Source of the DNA: Quatrionicoccus australiensis
GTDB taxonomy: Bacteria > Pseudomonadota > Gammaproteobacteria > Burkholderiales > Rhodocyclaceae
DNA: 64,000 nt
Assembly: GCF_020510425.1 (NCBI RefSeq)
Contig: NZ_JAHBAH010000001.1
Location: forward strand, 3,577,001 to 3,641,000
Direction of reading: 5' to 3'
Within the stretch, counting starts at the first letter, position 1; each line of letters opens with the position of its first letter. Both the position numbers and the translations under genes were made by a program. Of this stretch, positions 47,157-55,593 are shown piece after piece. The notes below the pieces were generated by a model that worked only from the letters and a program-made list of their open reading frames with translations, made no database searches and was not told the DNA's origin.

Positions 47157-49478
47157 TCAGGCGCGGCTCTGGATTTCCTCGATGTAGCCGAGCATGCCGG
47201 TCTTCAGATTGCCGGCATTGCCTTCATCGGTATCGATGTGCATGGCCAGGCGGAAAGCCGGATTGACCCGGACCACGACGTCGCCGAAGATCAGCTCGCG
47301 CTCGCCTTCGACACGGACACGGACGATGTAGTTGTCACGCACCCGGAAACGCATCGCATCTTCCGGTGACATATGGATGTGGCGCTGGGCGCAAACCACG
47401 CCGCGCTCTATGGTCGAGCTGCCATACGGGCCTTCCAGCGTCACGCCGGGCGTGCCGGCGAGGTCGCCGGACTGGCGGATCGGCGGCTGCACGCCGAGCT
47501 TGAACTGCTCGGTCATCGCGATTTCAACCTGGGTTTCCTTGCGGGTCGGGCCGAGTACGCGCACCTTGGCGATGCGTCCCTTCGGGCCGACCAGGTGCAC
47601 CTGCTCTTCGCAGGCATACTGGCCCGGTTGCGACAGCTCGTGCATCGGCGTCAGCTGGTGGCCGGGGCCGAACAGCTTCTCGACGTCGGCTTGCGACAGA
47701 TGCACGTGGTGCGCCGAGATTTCGACCGGAATGGCCGGCGTGTCGTCGGCCTTGGCTTCCTGCAGCAACTGGTTGCGTTCGATGGCGCGCAGGGCCTCCC
47801 AGGCGACCAGGCGCTCGTCGTCATTGGCGACGACGAGGATGGTGACCGGCGAGTCTTCGGCGGAAATGACCGCGTAGCCTTCGAACTGGCCGAGGTTGCG
47901 GTTCTTTTCCTCGTCGAGCTTGATGCCCATGTAGGAAAGGCCCTGGCAGGCCAGGCTGCGCACCGTGGCGCTGGTTTCGCCGATGTCGCCGGTGAAGGCG
48001 AGGACGTCGATGCCACCCATCGCGGCAACGTAGGCGCCGATGTTCTTGCGCACCTGGTAGCAGAAAGCCTTGTGCGCGAGCAGGGCGCGGTGTTCGCCGG
48101 CATTGGCGGCGGCTTCGATCTCGTGGATGTCGCTGGAAATGCCGGAGATGCCCTTGAGGCCGCTCTCGGTATTGATCAGCGTGGACAGTTGTTCCGGCGA
48201 CATGCCGTGCTGTTCCATCAGGTGGATCATCACTGCCGGATCGATGCTGCCGGAACGGCTCGGCATGATCAGGCCGTCGGTTGGCGTCATGCCCATCGTC
48301 GTGTCGATCGAACGGCCGTGATCGATGGCGCACAGCGAGGCGCCAATGCCGAGGTGGCAGGAAACGATTTCAAGTTCGCCGAGCGGGCGCTTGAGGACTT
48401 CCGCCGACTTCAGCGAAACATAGCGGTGCGAAGTGCCGTGGAAGCCGTAGCGGCGGATGCCGTGCTGCTTGTACAGATCGTAGGGCAGGCCGTAGAGGTA
48501 GGCGTAGGGCGCCAGGGTCTGGTGGAAGGCGGTGTCGAACACGGCAACATGCGGAATGCCGGGGAACTGCTTTTGCGCGACGCGGATACCGGCGACATTC
48601 ACCGGGTTGTGCAGTGGCGCGAAGACGGCCAGTTCTTCGATATCGGCGATTACCGACGGGGTGATGACGACCGAGCTGGAGAACTTGTTGCCGCCATGCA
48701 CGACACGGTGGCCGATCGCGGTGACATCCTCCGGGTGGAAGGTGAAGGCCGGGCCGAGCAGGGCGGTGGCTTCGGTCATCACGGCAAACAGGTCGGAGAG
48801 CTTGAACGGCGCATGCTCGATGACCTTCTGCTGCGGGCCGACGGTCACGGTGATCCTGGCGACCTGCTTGTCGGCATGATCGATCACGCCATGCACATCG
48901 GCGCCGCTTTCCAGCGTGTCGTAGATGCCGAAATGGATCTGGCTGATGCCGACATTGAGGACGACGACCTTGCCCGGTTCCTTGGTGGTCAGCGACAGCG
49001 CGTAGGGATCGCTCGACTTGCAGACGGCGTTGGCCTGCGCGGTGACCAGGTCGACCGACATGACGCGGGTGCGGTCGGCGAGCAGGCGCGACAGGTAGCC
49101 GAGCGCCTTGGGGTTGGTCAGGATGTGCGAGTTGAAGACTTCCTGCGGAATCATCAGCACGAAACAGCGATTGCCGGCGATCACGTCGGCGACGATGCGG
49201 TCGCCGGTGAGCAGCGACATGACGCCGAAGACATCGCCGACGCCGAGTTGGGCGATCACCGAGCGGGTGCCGGTGTTGTCAGTCATCGAAATCTCGGCGT
49301 GACCGCTGATCATGACGCCGATGAAGCGGCCTTCGTCGCCGGTTTCGAGAATGGCCTCGTTGCCCTCGTAAGTCGCCAGGCGCGACTTGATGACGATTTC
49401 CTCGACCTTGTCGGCTGGGAAGTTCTCGAACAGGCGGACCTGTTCGAGGAAAAAGCGCTTCAGATCAATTTCGCTCAT
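47157..49478 (-). CDS. Cyclic-nucleotide domain-acetate kinase-PduL phosphotransacylase fusion
   Basis: A 773-residue protein of three parts. Residues ~1-130 are a cyclic-nucleotide-binding-type domain (EGNEAILETGDEGRFIGVM, GDVFGVMSLLTGDRIVADVI). Residues ~165-565 are an acetate/propionate kinase (GHRVVHGG, HNPVNVAG, FDTAFH, GFHGTSHRYV, HLGIGASLCAI, FTGDIGE). Residues ~575-765 are a PduL-type phosphotransacylase with both zinc-binding His pairs (ISAHHVHLS and CAQRHIHMSPEDA). The two enzymes interconvert acetyl-CoA, acetyl-phosphate and acetate, so the fusion could channel acetyl-phosphate. The N-terminal domain resembles Crp-type sensors but lacks a DNA-binding part. In the kinase, the usual HLGNGAS reads HLGIGAS, a change near the active site. 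No separate pta is present here. Confidence 0.9.
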   Translation of the reverse strand: MSEIDLKRFFLEQVRLFENFPADKVEEIVIKSRLATYEGNEAILETGDEGRFIGVMISGHAEISMTDNTGTRSVIAQLGVGDVFGVMSLLTGDRIVADVIAGNRCFVLMIPQEVFNSHILTNPKALGYLSRLLADRTRVMSVDLVTAQANAVCKSSDPYALSLTTKEPGKVVVLNVGISQIHFGIYDTLESGADVHGVIDHADKQVARITVTVGPQQKVIEHAPFKLSDLFAVMTEATALLGPAFTFHPEDVTAIGHRVVHGGNKFSSSVVITPSVIADIEELAVFAPLHNPVNVAGIRVAQKQFPGIPHVAVFDTAFHQTLAPYAYLYGLPYDLYKQHGIRRYGFHGTSHRYVSLKSAEVLKRPLGELEIVSCHLGIGASLCAIDHGRSIDTTMGMTPTDGLIMPSRSGSIDPAVMIHLMEQHGMSPEQLSTLINTESGLKGISGISSDIHEIEAAANAGEHRALLAHKAFCYQVRKNIGAYVAAMGGIDVLAFTGDIGETSATVRSLACQGLSYMGIKLDEEKNRNLGQFEGYAVISAEDSPVTILVVANDDERLVAWEALRAIERNQLLQEAKADDTPAIPVEISAHHVHLSQADVEKLFGPGHQLTPMHELSQPGQYACEEQVHLVGPKGRIAKVRVLGPTRKETQVEIAMTEQFKLGVQPPIRQSGDLAGTPGVTLEGPYGSSTIERGVVCAQRHIHMSPEDAMRFRVRDNYIVRVRVEGERELIFGDVVVRVNPAFRLAMHIDTDEGNAGNLKTGMLGYIEEIQSRA

Positions 49479-49568
49479 GCTGTTTCTCGCTTAAAACGGA
49501 TTTTTATAGGCGAGAGACTATCATTGTTGCTGCGGTGCAGCAAAGTTTGCTTGGGTTACAGTTTTATC

Positions 49569-49612
49569 TCAGCCTTTTACGTGCAAGCCACACTCTTTCG
49601 AGTCCGGCGATT
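49569..49612 (-). repeat. Exact 44-bp copy of the cysH 3' end
   Basis: This segment is identical to 49791-49834, the last codons and stop of cysH, including the residues SKECGLHVKG. It is 222 bases downstream of the original. Confidence 0.9.
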
Positions 49613-49676
49613 AGCTACGGCCGCCCCTGACGGGGCTTAACGTCGCTGCGCGTTTAGCCTGCGCTGAAGCGCTGAT

Positions 49677-49721
49677 TCAGGAGGTGGCCTTCAGGTGAAG
49701 GCCACATTCCTTGGTGTCAGC
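49677..49721 (-). repeat. Diverged copy of the cysH 3' end
   Basis: On the minus strand this reads ADTKECGLHLKATS and a stop, clearly related to the cysH C-terminus but different at the DNA level. It sits midway between the true cysH end and the exact copy at 49569-49612. Confidence 0.75.
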
Positions 49722-49790
49722 ACTTTAGCTGCGGCCGGAGCGTTGCTCCTTAACTTCGCGTTGCGAAATTAGCCTGCGCAGATCGCCGGA

Positions 49791-50510
49791 TCAGCCTTTT
49801 ACGTGCAAGCCACACTCTTTCGAGTCCGGCGATTCCCACCACCAGCGGCCGGAGCGGACGTCTTCGCCGAGCGAGATGGCGCGGGTGCAGGGGGCGCAGC
49901 CGATGCTGGGGTAGAACTTGTCGTGCAGCGCGTTGTAGGGGACGGCGTTCTGCTTGATGTAGGTCCAGACTTCCTTTTCCGACCAGTCGGCGAGCGGGTT
50001 GAATTTCTCCAGACCGTTGCCTTCGTCGTATTCGCGCGTCGCCAGGTTGCCGCGCGTTGCCGCCTGTTCGGCGCGCATGCCGGTGATCCAGGCTTTCTTG
50101 CCGGCCAGGGCGCGCTTGAGCGGTTCGACCTTGCGCACGTAGCAGCAGCCCTTGCGCATTTCGATCGACTCGTAGAAGGCGTTGATGCCGTTGGCGCGTA
50201 CGTAGTCCTCAACGGTCGACGCCTGCGGAAAGTAGATTTTCAGCTTGAGGCCGTAATGCGCTTGCACGGCGGCCATCAGGTCGTAGGTTTCGAGCGGCAG
50301 GCGGCCGGTGTCGAGACTGAAGATCTCGATCGGCAGGCCGGCCTTGACGATCAGGTCGGTCAGCACCATGTCTTCGGCGCCGAGGCTGTTGGCAAAGGCG
50401 GCCGGTGTCCAGTTGCCGGCGATGTCGGCGAGCAGGGCTTGCGCCGTCGCCGTTTTGGCGGCGACGCTGGCGGTCAGTTCGGGGGTGATCTTGAGCAGGC
50501 TGGGCGTCAT
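49791..50510 (-). CDS. cysH: Assimilatory APS reductase CysH
   Basis: A 239-residue PP-loop reductase that reduces APS to sulfite with thioredoxin or glutathione electrons. Iron-sulfur cysteines typical of the APS-type are present (KGCCYVRKVEP and GCAPC), and the C-terminal catalytic cysteine lies in SKECGLH. The SLGAEDMVLTDLI loop is the nucleotide site. The APS-type explains why no APS kinase gene accompanies cysDN. It is the last gene of the tauE-cysI-DUF934-cysH unit, nine bases after DUF934. Confidence 0.95.
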   Translation of the reverse strand: MTPSLLKITPELTASVAAKTATAQALLADIAGNWTPAAFANSLGAEDMVLTDLIVKAGLPIEIFSLDTGRLPLETYDLMAAVQAHYGLKLKIYFPQASTVEDYVRANGINAFYESIEMRKGCCYVRKVEPLKRALAGKKAWITGMRAEQAATRGNLATREYDEGNGLEKFNPLADWSEKEVWTYIKQNAVPYNALHDKFYPSIGCAPCTRAISLGEDVRSGRWWWESPDSKECGLHVKG

Positions 50511-50519
50511 CGGGAAATC

Positions 50520-51029
50520 TCAGGAACGGCGGCGGAAAAGCGGTTGCGGCTGGCTGGTCGAGGCCTGGTAGACATCGCCGAAGCTGGAAAAGCCCTTGTT
50601 GACGGCGTGTGCCGCATTCTTGCCGTCCTTCAGTGCGTAGCTGTCGAAACCGACGCGCTGCATGAAGAAAAGCTGGTCGTGCAGCACATCGCCGACGGCG
50701 CGCAGTTCGCCCTGGTAGGCGTAGCGCTGGCGCAGCAGGCTGGCCGTCGAGTAGCCGCGGCCATCGACGAACTTGGGGAAATTGACGGCGATCACGATGA
50801 AGTATTCGAGGTCGCCGGCCACGTCTTCAACGCGCTCGTCGGGCTGGATGAGCAGGCCGATGCGCTTGCAGGTCGAGATGATCTCGGTCTTGCGCGCCTG
50901 CCAGACGGGCAGCGGGAAAATGATGTCGCCGGCGGGCAGGGCAACCGTTTCCGGCGTTTCGCTCTCAGCCAATTCGAGCGTTTTCCAGGTGTCGACCGCG
51001 ATGGTCTTGTCTTTGATCAGTTGGGCCAT
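50520..51029 (-). CDS. DUF934 protein of the sulfite reductase operon
   Basis: A 169-residue protein of the DUF934 family (YFIVIAVNFPKFVDGRGYSTASLLRQRYAYQGELRAVGDVLHDQ in part), found almost always beside cysI and cysH in proteobacteria. Its role is unproven; an accessory part in sulfite reduction or electron transfer to CysI is often proposed. It has no cofactor motif that I can see. The start codon overlaps the cysI stop by one base (ATG at 51029), and cysH follows nine bases after its stop. Confidence 0.87.
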   Translation of the reverse strand: MAQLIKDKTIAVDTWKTLELAESETPETVALPAGDIIFPLPVWQARKTEIISTCKRIGLLIQPDERVEDVAGDLEYFIVIAVNFPKFVDGRGYSTASLLRQRYAYQGELRAVGDVLHDQLFFMQRVGFDSYALKDGKNAAHAVNKGFSSFGDVYQASTSQPQPLFRRRS

Positions 51030-52702
51030 TATGCGGTCTCCTTGTCTGCTGCCTTGGCCTTGCCGTGGGCGCGGCCTTCATATACGCGGTTCTTGAACGG
51101 GTCGATGCCGATGCGATCGAAGGTGTCGAGGAAGCGCTCCTCGTCGCTGCGCTGTTCGAGGTAAACCTTGATGATCTTCTCGACGACGTCCGGCATCTCG
51201 TTTGCTGCAAACGACGGGCCGATCACCTTGCCGAGCTTCGCCTGGTTGCCCTGGCGACCGCCCAGCGTGACCTGGTAAAACTCGTCGTTGTTCTTGTCGA
51301 CACCGAGCACGCCGATGTGGCCGACGTGGTGGTGGCCGCAGGCATTCATGCAGCCGGAAATGTTGAGATCGATCTCGCCGATGTCGAACAGGTAGTCGAG
51401 ATTGTCAAAGCGGGCCTGGATGGCGGTCGCGATGGGAATCGACTTGGCATTGGCGAGGTCGCAGAAATCGCCGCCCGGGCAGCAGATCATGCTGGTCAGC
51501 AGGCCGATGTTCGGCGTTGCCAGACCATTTTCTTTGGCGATCTGCCAGACGGCGTAGAGATCGGCTTGCTTGACGTCGGCGAGGATGATGTTCTGCTCGT
51601 GGCTGATGCGCAGTTCGCCGAAGCTGTAGCGGTCGGCGAGGTCGGCAACGACTTCCATCTGTTCGGACGTGATGTCGCCCGGTGCAACGCCGTGCGCCTT
51701 GAGCGACAGGGTGACGGCCGTGTAGCCGGCGACCTTGTGCGGCTGTGTGCAGCGGTCGACCCAGCGGCGGAAGGCTTTTTCCTCGGGCAGGGCGGTTTCG
51801 CCCAGGCTTTCATAAGCCGGTGCGGTGAAATGTGCGGCGATGCGGTCGTATTCGGCCTGCGTGATGGTGGCCGGGCCACCCTTGCCGTGCGCCCATTCCT
51901 CTTCGACCAGTTTGGCGAAGGCGTCGACGCCGAGCGCCTGGACGAGGATCTTGATGCGCGCCTTGTAGGCATTGTCGCGGCGACCGGCGCGGTTATAGAC
52001 GCGCAGGATGGCTTCGCAATAGGTCAGGATGTCCTGCCAGGGCAGGAAGTCGCGTACGACCTCGCCGCGGATCGGAGTGCGGCCAAGACCGCCGCCGACG
52101 ATGACGGTGAAACCGACCTGACCGTCGACCACCTTGAGATGCAGGCCGATGTCGTGGAACCAGGTGACGGCACGGTCTTGCTCGGTGCCGGAAATGGCGA
52201 TCTTGAACTTGCGCGGCAGGAAGGCGAATTCCGGATGGAAGGTCGTCCACTGACGCAGAATTTCGGCGAGCGGGCGCGGATCGATGATTTCGTCGGCGGC
52301 GACGCCGGCGAACTGGTCGGTGGTGATGTTGCGCAGGCAGTTGCCGGAAGTCTGGATGGCGTGCATCTCGACTTCGGCCAGTTCGGCCAGGATGTCGGGC
52401 ACGTCTTCGATCTTCGGCCAGTTCAACTGCAGGTTGTGGCGGGTCGTGAAGTGGCCGTAGCCGTGGTCGTACTTGCGTGCGACGTGGGCCATGCGGCGCA
52501 GTTGGGCGGCGTTCAGCATGCCGTAGGGCACGGCGATGCGGAACATCGGCGCATGGCGCTGGATGTAGAGGCCGTTCTGCAGGCGCAGCGGGCGGAACTC
52601 GTCGTCAGCCAGTTCGCCGGCTTGCCAGCGGCTGACCTGGTCACGGAATTGCTCGACCCGCTCGTTGATCAGCTGGCGGTCGATGGCATCGTATTTGTAC
52701 AT
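51029..52702 (-). CDS. cysI: Sulfite reductase hemoprotein CysI
   Basis: A 557-residue siroheme/[4Fe-4S] nitrite/sulfite reductase family protein. The cluster cysteines are in CCPGGDFCDLA and SGCMNACGHHHVGHIG. The two ferredoxin-like half domains (PYGMLNAAQLRRMA, NLQLNWPKIEDVP and GGGLGRTP) are intact. In this operon it reduces sulfite to sulfide. No CysJ flavoprotein gene is nearby, so electrons may come from ferredoxin or via the DUF934 protein. The operon context makes a nitrite-reductase role unlikely. Confidence 0.93.
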   Translation of the reverse strand: MYKYDAIDRQLINERVEQFRDQVSRWQAGELADDEFRPLRLQNGLYIQRHAPMFRIAVPYGMLNAAQLRRMAHVARKYDHGYGHFTTRHNLQLNWPKIEDVPDILAELAEVEMHAIQTSGNCLRNITTDQFAGVAADEIIDPRPLAEILRQWTTFHPEFAFLPRKFKIAISGTEQDRAVTWFHDIGLHLKVVDGQVGFTVIVGGGLGRTPIRGEVVRDFLPWQDILTYCEAILRVYNRAGRRDNAYKARIKILVQALGVDAFAKLVEEEWAHGKGGPATITQAEYDRIAAHFTAPAYESLGETALPEEKAFRRWVDRCTQPHKVAGYTAVTLSLKAHGVAPGDITSEQMEVVADLADRYSFGELRISHEQNIILADVKQADLYAVWQIAKENGLATPNIGLLTSMICCPGGDFCDLANAKSIPIATAIQARFDNLDYLFDIGEIDLNISGCMNACGHHHVGHIGVLGVDKNNDEFYQVTLGGRQGNQAKLGKVIGPSFAANEMPDVVEKIIKVYLEQRSDEERFLDTFDRIGIDPFKNRVYEGRAHGKAKAADKETA

Positions 52703-52711
52703 GAAAATTCC

Positions 52712-53488
52712 TTAAGCAACGATCAGCTTGCCGCCGATGACCACGAGCATGGTGGCCAGCAGACGACGCAAAATATGTTCCGGTACCTTGGTCGAAACCT
52801 GGGTGCCCAGCCAGATACCGGGCAGCGAACCAAGCAGCAGGCTGCCGAGCAGCGACCAGTCGACCCCGCCCATGGTCCAGTGGCCGAGGCCGGCGACCAG
52901 GGTCAGCGGCACGGCATGGGCGACATCCGATCCGACAATCTTGATCGGCGAAAGTTTTGGGTAGAGGAAGTAAAGGGCGGCGACGCCGAGCGCACCGGCA
53001 CCGACGGAAGAAATGGTGACGAGGACGCCGAGAATGGCGCCGACAGCCACGGTGATCTTGCCCAGGCAGCATTTGCGCAGCGCCGATTCTTCATGCTGGC
53101 CGGCGTAATCGCGCAGCTTGCGGCCGAACAGGATGGCGATCGCGGTCAGCACCAGCGCAAAGCCGAGGCCGTTCGAGATGATCTGGCCGAGCACGTTGCT
53201 GCCCTTGGGGAGTTGCGAGAGCACGATGATGGTGATGGTCGCGGCCGGGATGCTGCCCAGCGCCAGGCGGCCGGTGATAGCCCAGTCGATATGGCCCTTC
53301 CTGCCGTGCGCGACGGTACCGCCGGCCTTGGTCATGGCCGCGTAGAGCAGGTCGGTGCCGACCGCGGTGGCGGGATGCACGCCAAACAGCAGCACGAGCA
53401 GCGGGGTCATCAGCGAGCCGCCGCCAACGCCGGTCAGACCGACAATGGCACCAACGGCAAAGCCGGAAAGGGTGTAGAGATAATCCAT
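52712..53488 (-). CDS. TauE/SafE-family membrane transporter
   Basis: A 258-residue protein with about seven hydrophobic segments and the family's glycine-rich start (GAIVGLTGVGGGSLMTPLLV) plus the repeated half (ISSVGAGALGVAALYFL). TauE/SafE proteins move sulfite, sulfonates or other organic anions. Being first in the cysI operon, nine bases before cysI, it probably exports excess sulfite or imports a sulfur source. The ATG at 53488 is preferred; the upstream in-frame ATG at 53521 adds 11 residues. Confidence 0.88.
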   Translation of the reverse strand: MDYLYTLSGFAVGAIVGLTGVGGGSLMTPLLVLLFGVHPATAVGTDLLYAAMTKAGGTVAHGRKGHIDWAITGRLALGSIPAATITIIVLSQLPKGSNVLGQIISNGLGFALVLTAIAILFGRKLRDYAGQHEESALRKCCLGKITVAVGAILGVLVTISSVGAGALGVAALYFLYPKLSPIKIVGSDVAHAVPLTLVAGLGHWTMGGVDWSLLGSLLLGSLPGIWLGTQVSTKVPEHILRRLLATMLVVIGGKLIVA

Positions 53489-53565
53489 GGCGCGCATCGT
53501 AGCAGCGGCCATTTGAAACAAAAAGAATATTGGGTTAGATTGGTATAGCTAAAGGTTATTAAGAG

Positions 53566-53670
53566 GGCGAGGATCCAGGATTGAGCTGTTAGCAACAGCG
53601 CTCGATCCTCGATCCTCGATCCTCGATCCTCGATCCTTAGTCCTTGATCCGTAGTCCTCAATCCTCGATC
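53566..53670 (+). repeat. Heptamer array and inverted arm forming the cysB leader
   Basis: From 53601 there are ten consecutive 7-base units: five exact CTCGATC (53601-53635) then CTTAGTC, CTTGATC, CGTAGTC, CTCAATC and CTCGATC (ending 53670), five bases before the cysB ATG. Upstream, GAGGATCCAGGATTGAGC (53571-53588 region) is the inverse, matching 16 of 18 bases of the array start, and a small GCTGTTAGCAACAGC hairpin lies between. The array leaves no room for a normal Shine-Dalgarno sequence. Confidence 0.8.
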
Positions 53671-53675
53671 CAGAA

Positions 53676-54617
53676 ATGAAACTTCAACAACTACGCTACA
53701 TCGTCGAAATCCAGCGCCAGGGACTCAATGTCTCGGAGGCGGCGGAATCGCTCTACACGTCCCAGCCGGGCATCTCCAAGCAGGTCAAGCTGCTCGAGGA
53801 CGAACTGGGGATTTCCATCTTCGAGCGCAGCGGCAAGCGCTTCACCGGCGTTACCGAGCCTGGCAAGTCGGTATTGGCGATCGCCGAGCGCATCTTGCGC
53901 GAAGCCGAAAACCTCAAGCGGGCGAGTGCCGAGTTTGCCACCGGTGACAGCGGTCGCCTGATTCTTGGTGCGACGCACACCCAGGCACGCTACGCGCTGC
54001 CGGTCGTGGTGCGCGATTTCGTCGCCAAGCATCCGACCGTCAAGCTCGAGATGCACCAGGGCAGCCCGACCCAGATTGCCGAGTGGGTGGTCAATGGCGA
54101 AGTCGATATCGGTATCGCCACCGAGTCGCTCGACCAGTATCCGCAGCTCGTAACACTGCCGGTGCGCCAGTGGAGTCATTGCGTGATTGCACCGGAAGGT
54201 CATCCGATCCTCGCGACGCAACCTTTGTCGCTCAACGAACTGGTGCGCTGGCCGCTGGTTACCTACGATTCGGCTTTCACCGGTCGCTCGCGCATCAACC
54301 GCGCATTCGAGCGGGTCGGTGCGCAGCCCAACGTCGTGCTTACCGCCCTCGATGCCGATGTGATCAAGACCTACGTCAGTCTGGGGCTCGGGCTCGGCAT
54401 CATTTCCGGGCTGGCTTTCGACGCCCAGCGCGACAGCGGTCTGGTAGCGATGGATGCCGCGCATCTGTTCGAGTCGAACACGACGCGCCTTGCCCTGCGC
54501 CGCGGCACGTATTTGCGCCGTTACGACTACGACCTGATTGCCGGATTCGCACCGCACCTCTCCCGGCATGTCGTCGAAATGGCCATGCAGGGCGGTGGGG
54601 CGGAATATCAGCTATGA
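53676..54617 (+). CDS. cysB: LysR-type sulfur regulator CysB
   Basis: A 313-residue LysR regulator. The N-terminal helix-turn-helix (LNVSEAAESLYTSQPGISKQVKLLEDELG) and effector domain (ATHTQARYALPVVV, HQGSPTQIAEWV, VDIGIATE) match CysB. With N-acetylserine it activates sulfate-assimilation genes. It is divergent from the tauE-cysI-cysH unit and probably controls it and cysDN. Its start codon directly follows the heptamer array with no recognisable ribosome site. The length fits CysB (about 313-324). Confidence 0.95.
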   Translation: MKLQQLRYIVEIQRQGLNVSEAAESLYTSQPGISKQVKLLEDELGISIFERSGKRFTGVTEPGKSVLAIAERILREAENLKRASAEFATGDSGRLILGATHTQARYALPVVVRDFVAKHPTVKLEMHQGSPTQIAEWVVNGEVDIGIATESLDQYPQLVTLPVRQWSHCVIAPEGHPILATQPLSLNELVRWPLVTYDSAFTGRSRINRAFERVGAQPNVVLTALDADVIKTYVSLGLGLGIISGLAFDAQRDSGLVAMDAAHLFESNTTRLALRRGTYLRRYDYDLIAGFAPHLSRHVVEMAMQGGGAEYQL

Positions 54618-54683
54618 CGTTTGTCGTATTTTCCTGTTTTTGTTGAGACGGTAAGCTGCAACGGCCAACCAGGAGCCGTCCGC

Positions 54684-55529
54684 ATGAATGCCGTATCCGA
54701 AGAGAAAGAGTTGTTGAGTCTGTTGCAGGGTGTCGACTTTCCACCTTGCCCCGCCGTCTTGCTGGCCGTTGATGCCGAACTGAAAAAGGAAATCCCGGAT
54801 CCACGGGAAATTGCGCGTCACATCAGCACCGATGTCGCGCTCTCCGGTTGTTTGATGCAGGTCGCCAATTCACCTGCCTTTTCGACGGGGCGAGCGCTCA
54901 ACTCCATAACCCAGGCGCTGCAGGTGCTGGGCACGCAGCAGGTGTTCAATCTGCTGCTGACCCAGTTGCTGAAGGTGGCCCTGTCCGGTGCGCCCGATGT
55001 GCCGCTGGATCGTTTCTGGGATTCATCTGCCCGGACCGCGCGCCTTGCCGCCGAACTGGCGCGCCGCCTGCGCAGCGTGCGGCCCGACGTGGCCTACACC
55101 TTCGGGCTTTTCCACGATTGCGGCATTCCGCTGTTGATGAAGCGCTTTCCGCAGGCCAGGGCCGCGCTGGCCGAGGCCAACGTGGCGGATGAGCAGAGTT
55201 TCACCGAGGTGGAAGAACGTCATCTCGGCACCAATCATGCGGTGGTCGGTTATTTCCTGGCGCGCCGCTGGCATTTGCCGTCATTCGTTGCCGAAGGCAT
55301 CCTGCACCATCACGACTATCGTCTGTTGGCCGAGCCGGGGCGTGTTTCCGACGATGTAAAACGCCTGATCTCGATAGTCGTTCTTGCCGAACACATCATC
55401 CGCCTGCAGGTGGGTGATCATGGCGAACAGGAGTGGCACAAGGCAGCTTCCGTCGCCTGTGAAAGCCTGGGCTTGTCGCTGGTGGCGATTGATGACCTCA
55501 TCGAGGATATGTGCGAGTGGCTGGCCTAG
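54684..55529 (+). CDS. HDOD-domain protein
   Basis: A 281-residue protein consisting of a single HDOD domain (about 15-215: FPPCPAVLLAVDAEL, ISTDVALSGCLMQVANSPAF, ITQALQVLGTQQVFNLLL, FGLFHDCGIPLLM, EERHLGTNHAVVGYFLARRW, ILHHHDY) with a C-terminal helix. HDOD proteins resemble HD hydrolases without full catalytic residues and act in signalling. The start at 54684 has AGGAG nine bases upstream; an earlier ATG at 54621 overlaps the cysB end. It follows cysB by 66 bases. Confidence 0.87.
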   Translation: MNAVSEEKELLSLLQGVDFPPCPAVLLAVDAELKKEIPDPREIARHISTDVALSGCLMQVANSPAFSTGRALNSITQALQVLGTQQVFNLLLTQLLKVALSGAPDVPLDRFWDSSARTARLAAELARRLRSVRPDVAYTFGLFHDCGIPLLMKRFPQARAALAEANVADEQSFTEVEERHLGTNHAVVGYFLARRWHLPSFVAEGILHHHDYRLLAEPGRVSDDVKRLISIVVLAEHIIRLQVGDHGEQEWHKAASVACESLGLSLVAIDDLIEDMCEWLA

Positions 55530-55593
55530 CCAGCCTTTGCACCTGTTTGGCCTAAGCGCCGGCACAGTATCTGTCTGGTTTTTCCGGTCCTGG

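Larger units (their letters stand above)
49479..49790. other. Intergenic region filled by degenerate tandem copies of the cysH 3' end
   Basis: This stretch has no independent gene. It consists of two roughly 110-base units, each starting with a copy of the last codons of cysH on the minus strand and ending in a pair of small hairpins (for example TTCGCAACGCGAA and GGAGCAACGCTCC on the minus strand). The last ~80 bases to the left form the upstream region of the AckA fusion gene. Confidence 0.7.

Noticed and set aside
47373..49640. 755-codon open frame opposite the AckA-PduL fusion
   Set aside because: His/Asp/Gly-rich antisense translation typical of GC-rich genes; the fusion on the other strand has all catalytic motifs.
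51065..53548. 827-codon open frame opposite cysI and the transporter
   Set aside because: It spans two real genes and their gap on the other strand, so it is a codon-bias artefact.
53434..53661. 75-codon open frame over the heptamer array
   Set aside because: Its N-terminus is only the translation of the CTCGATC repeats (RIEDRGSRIED).
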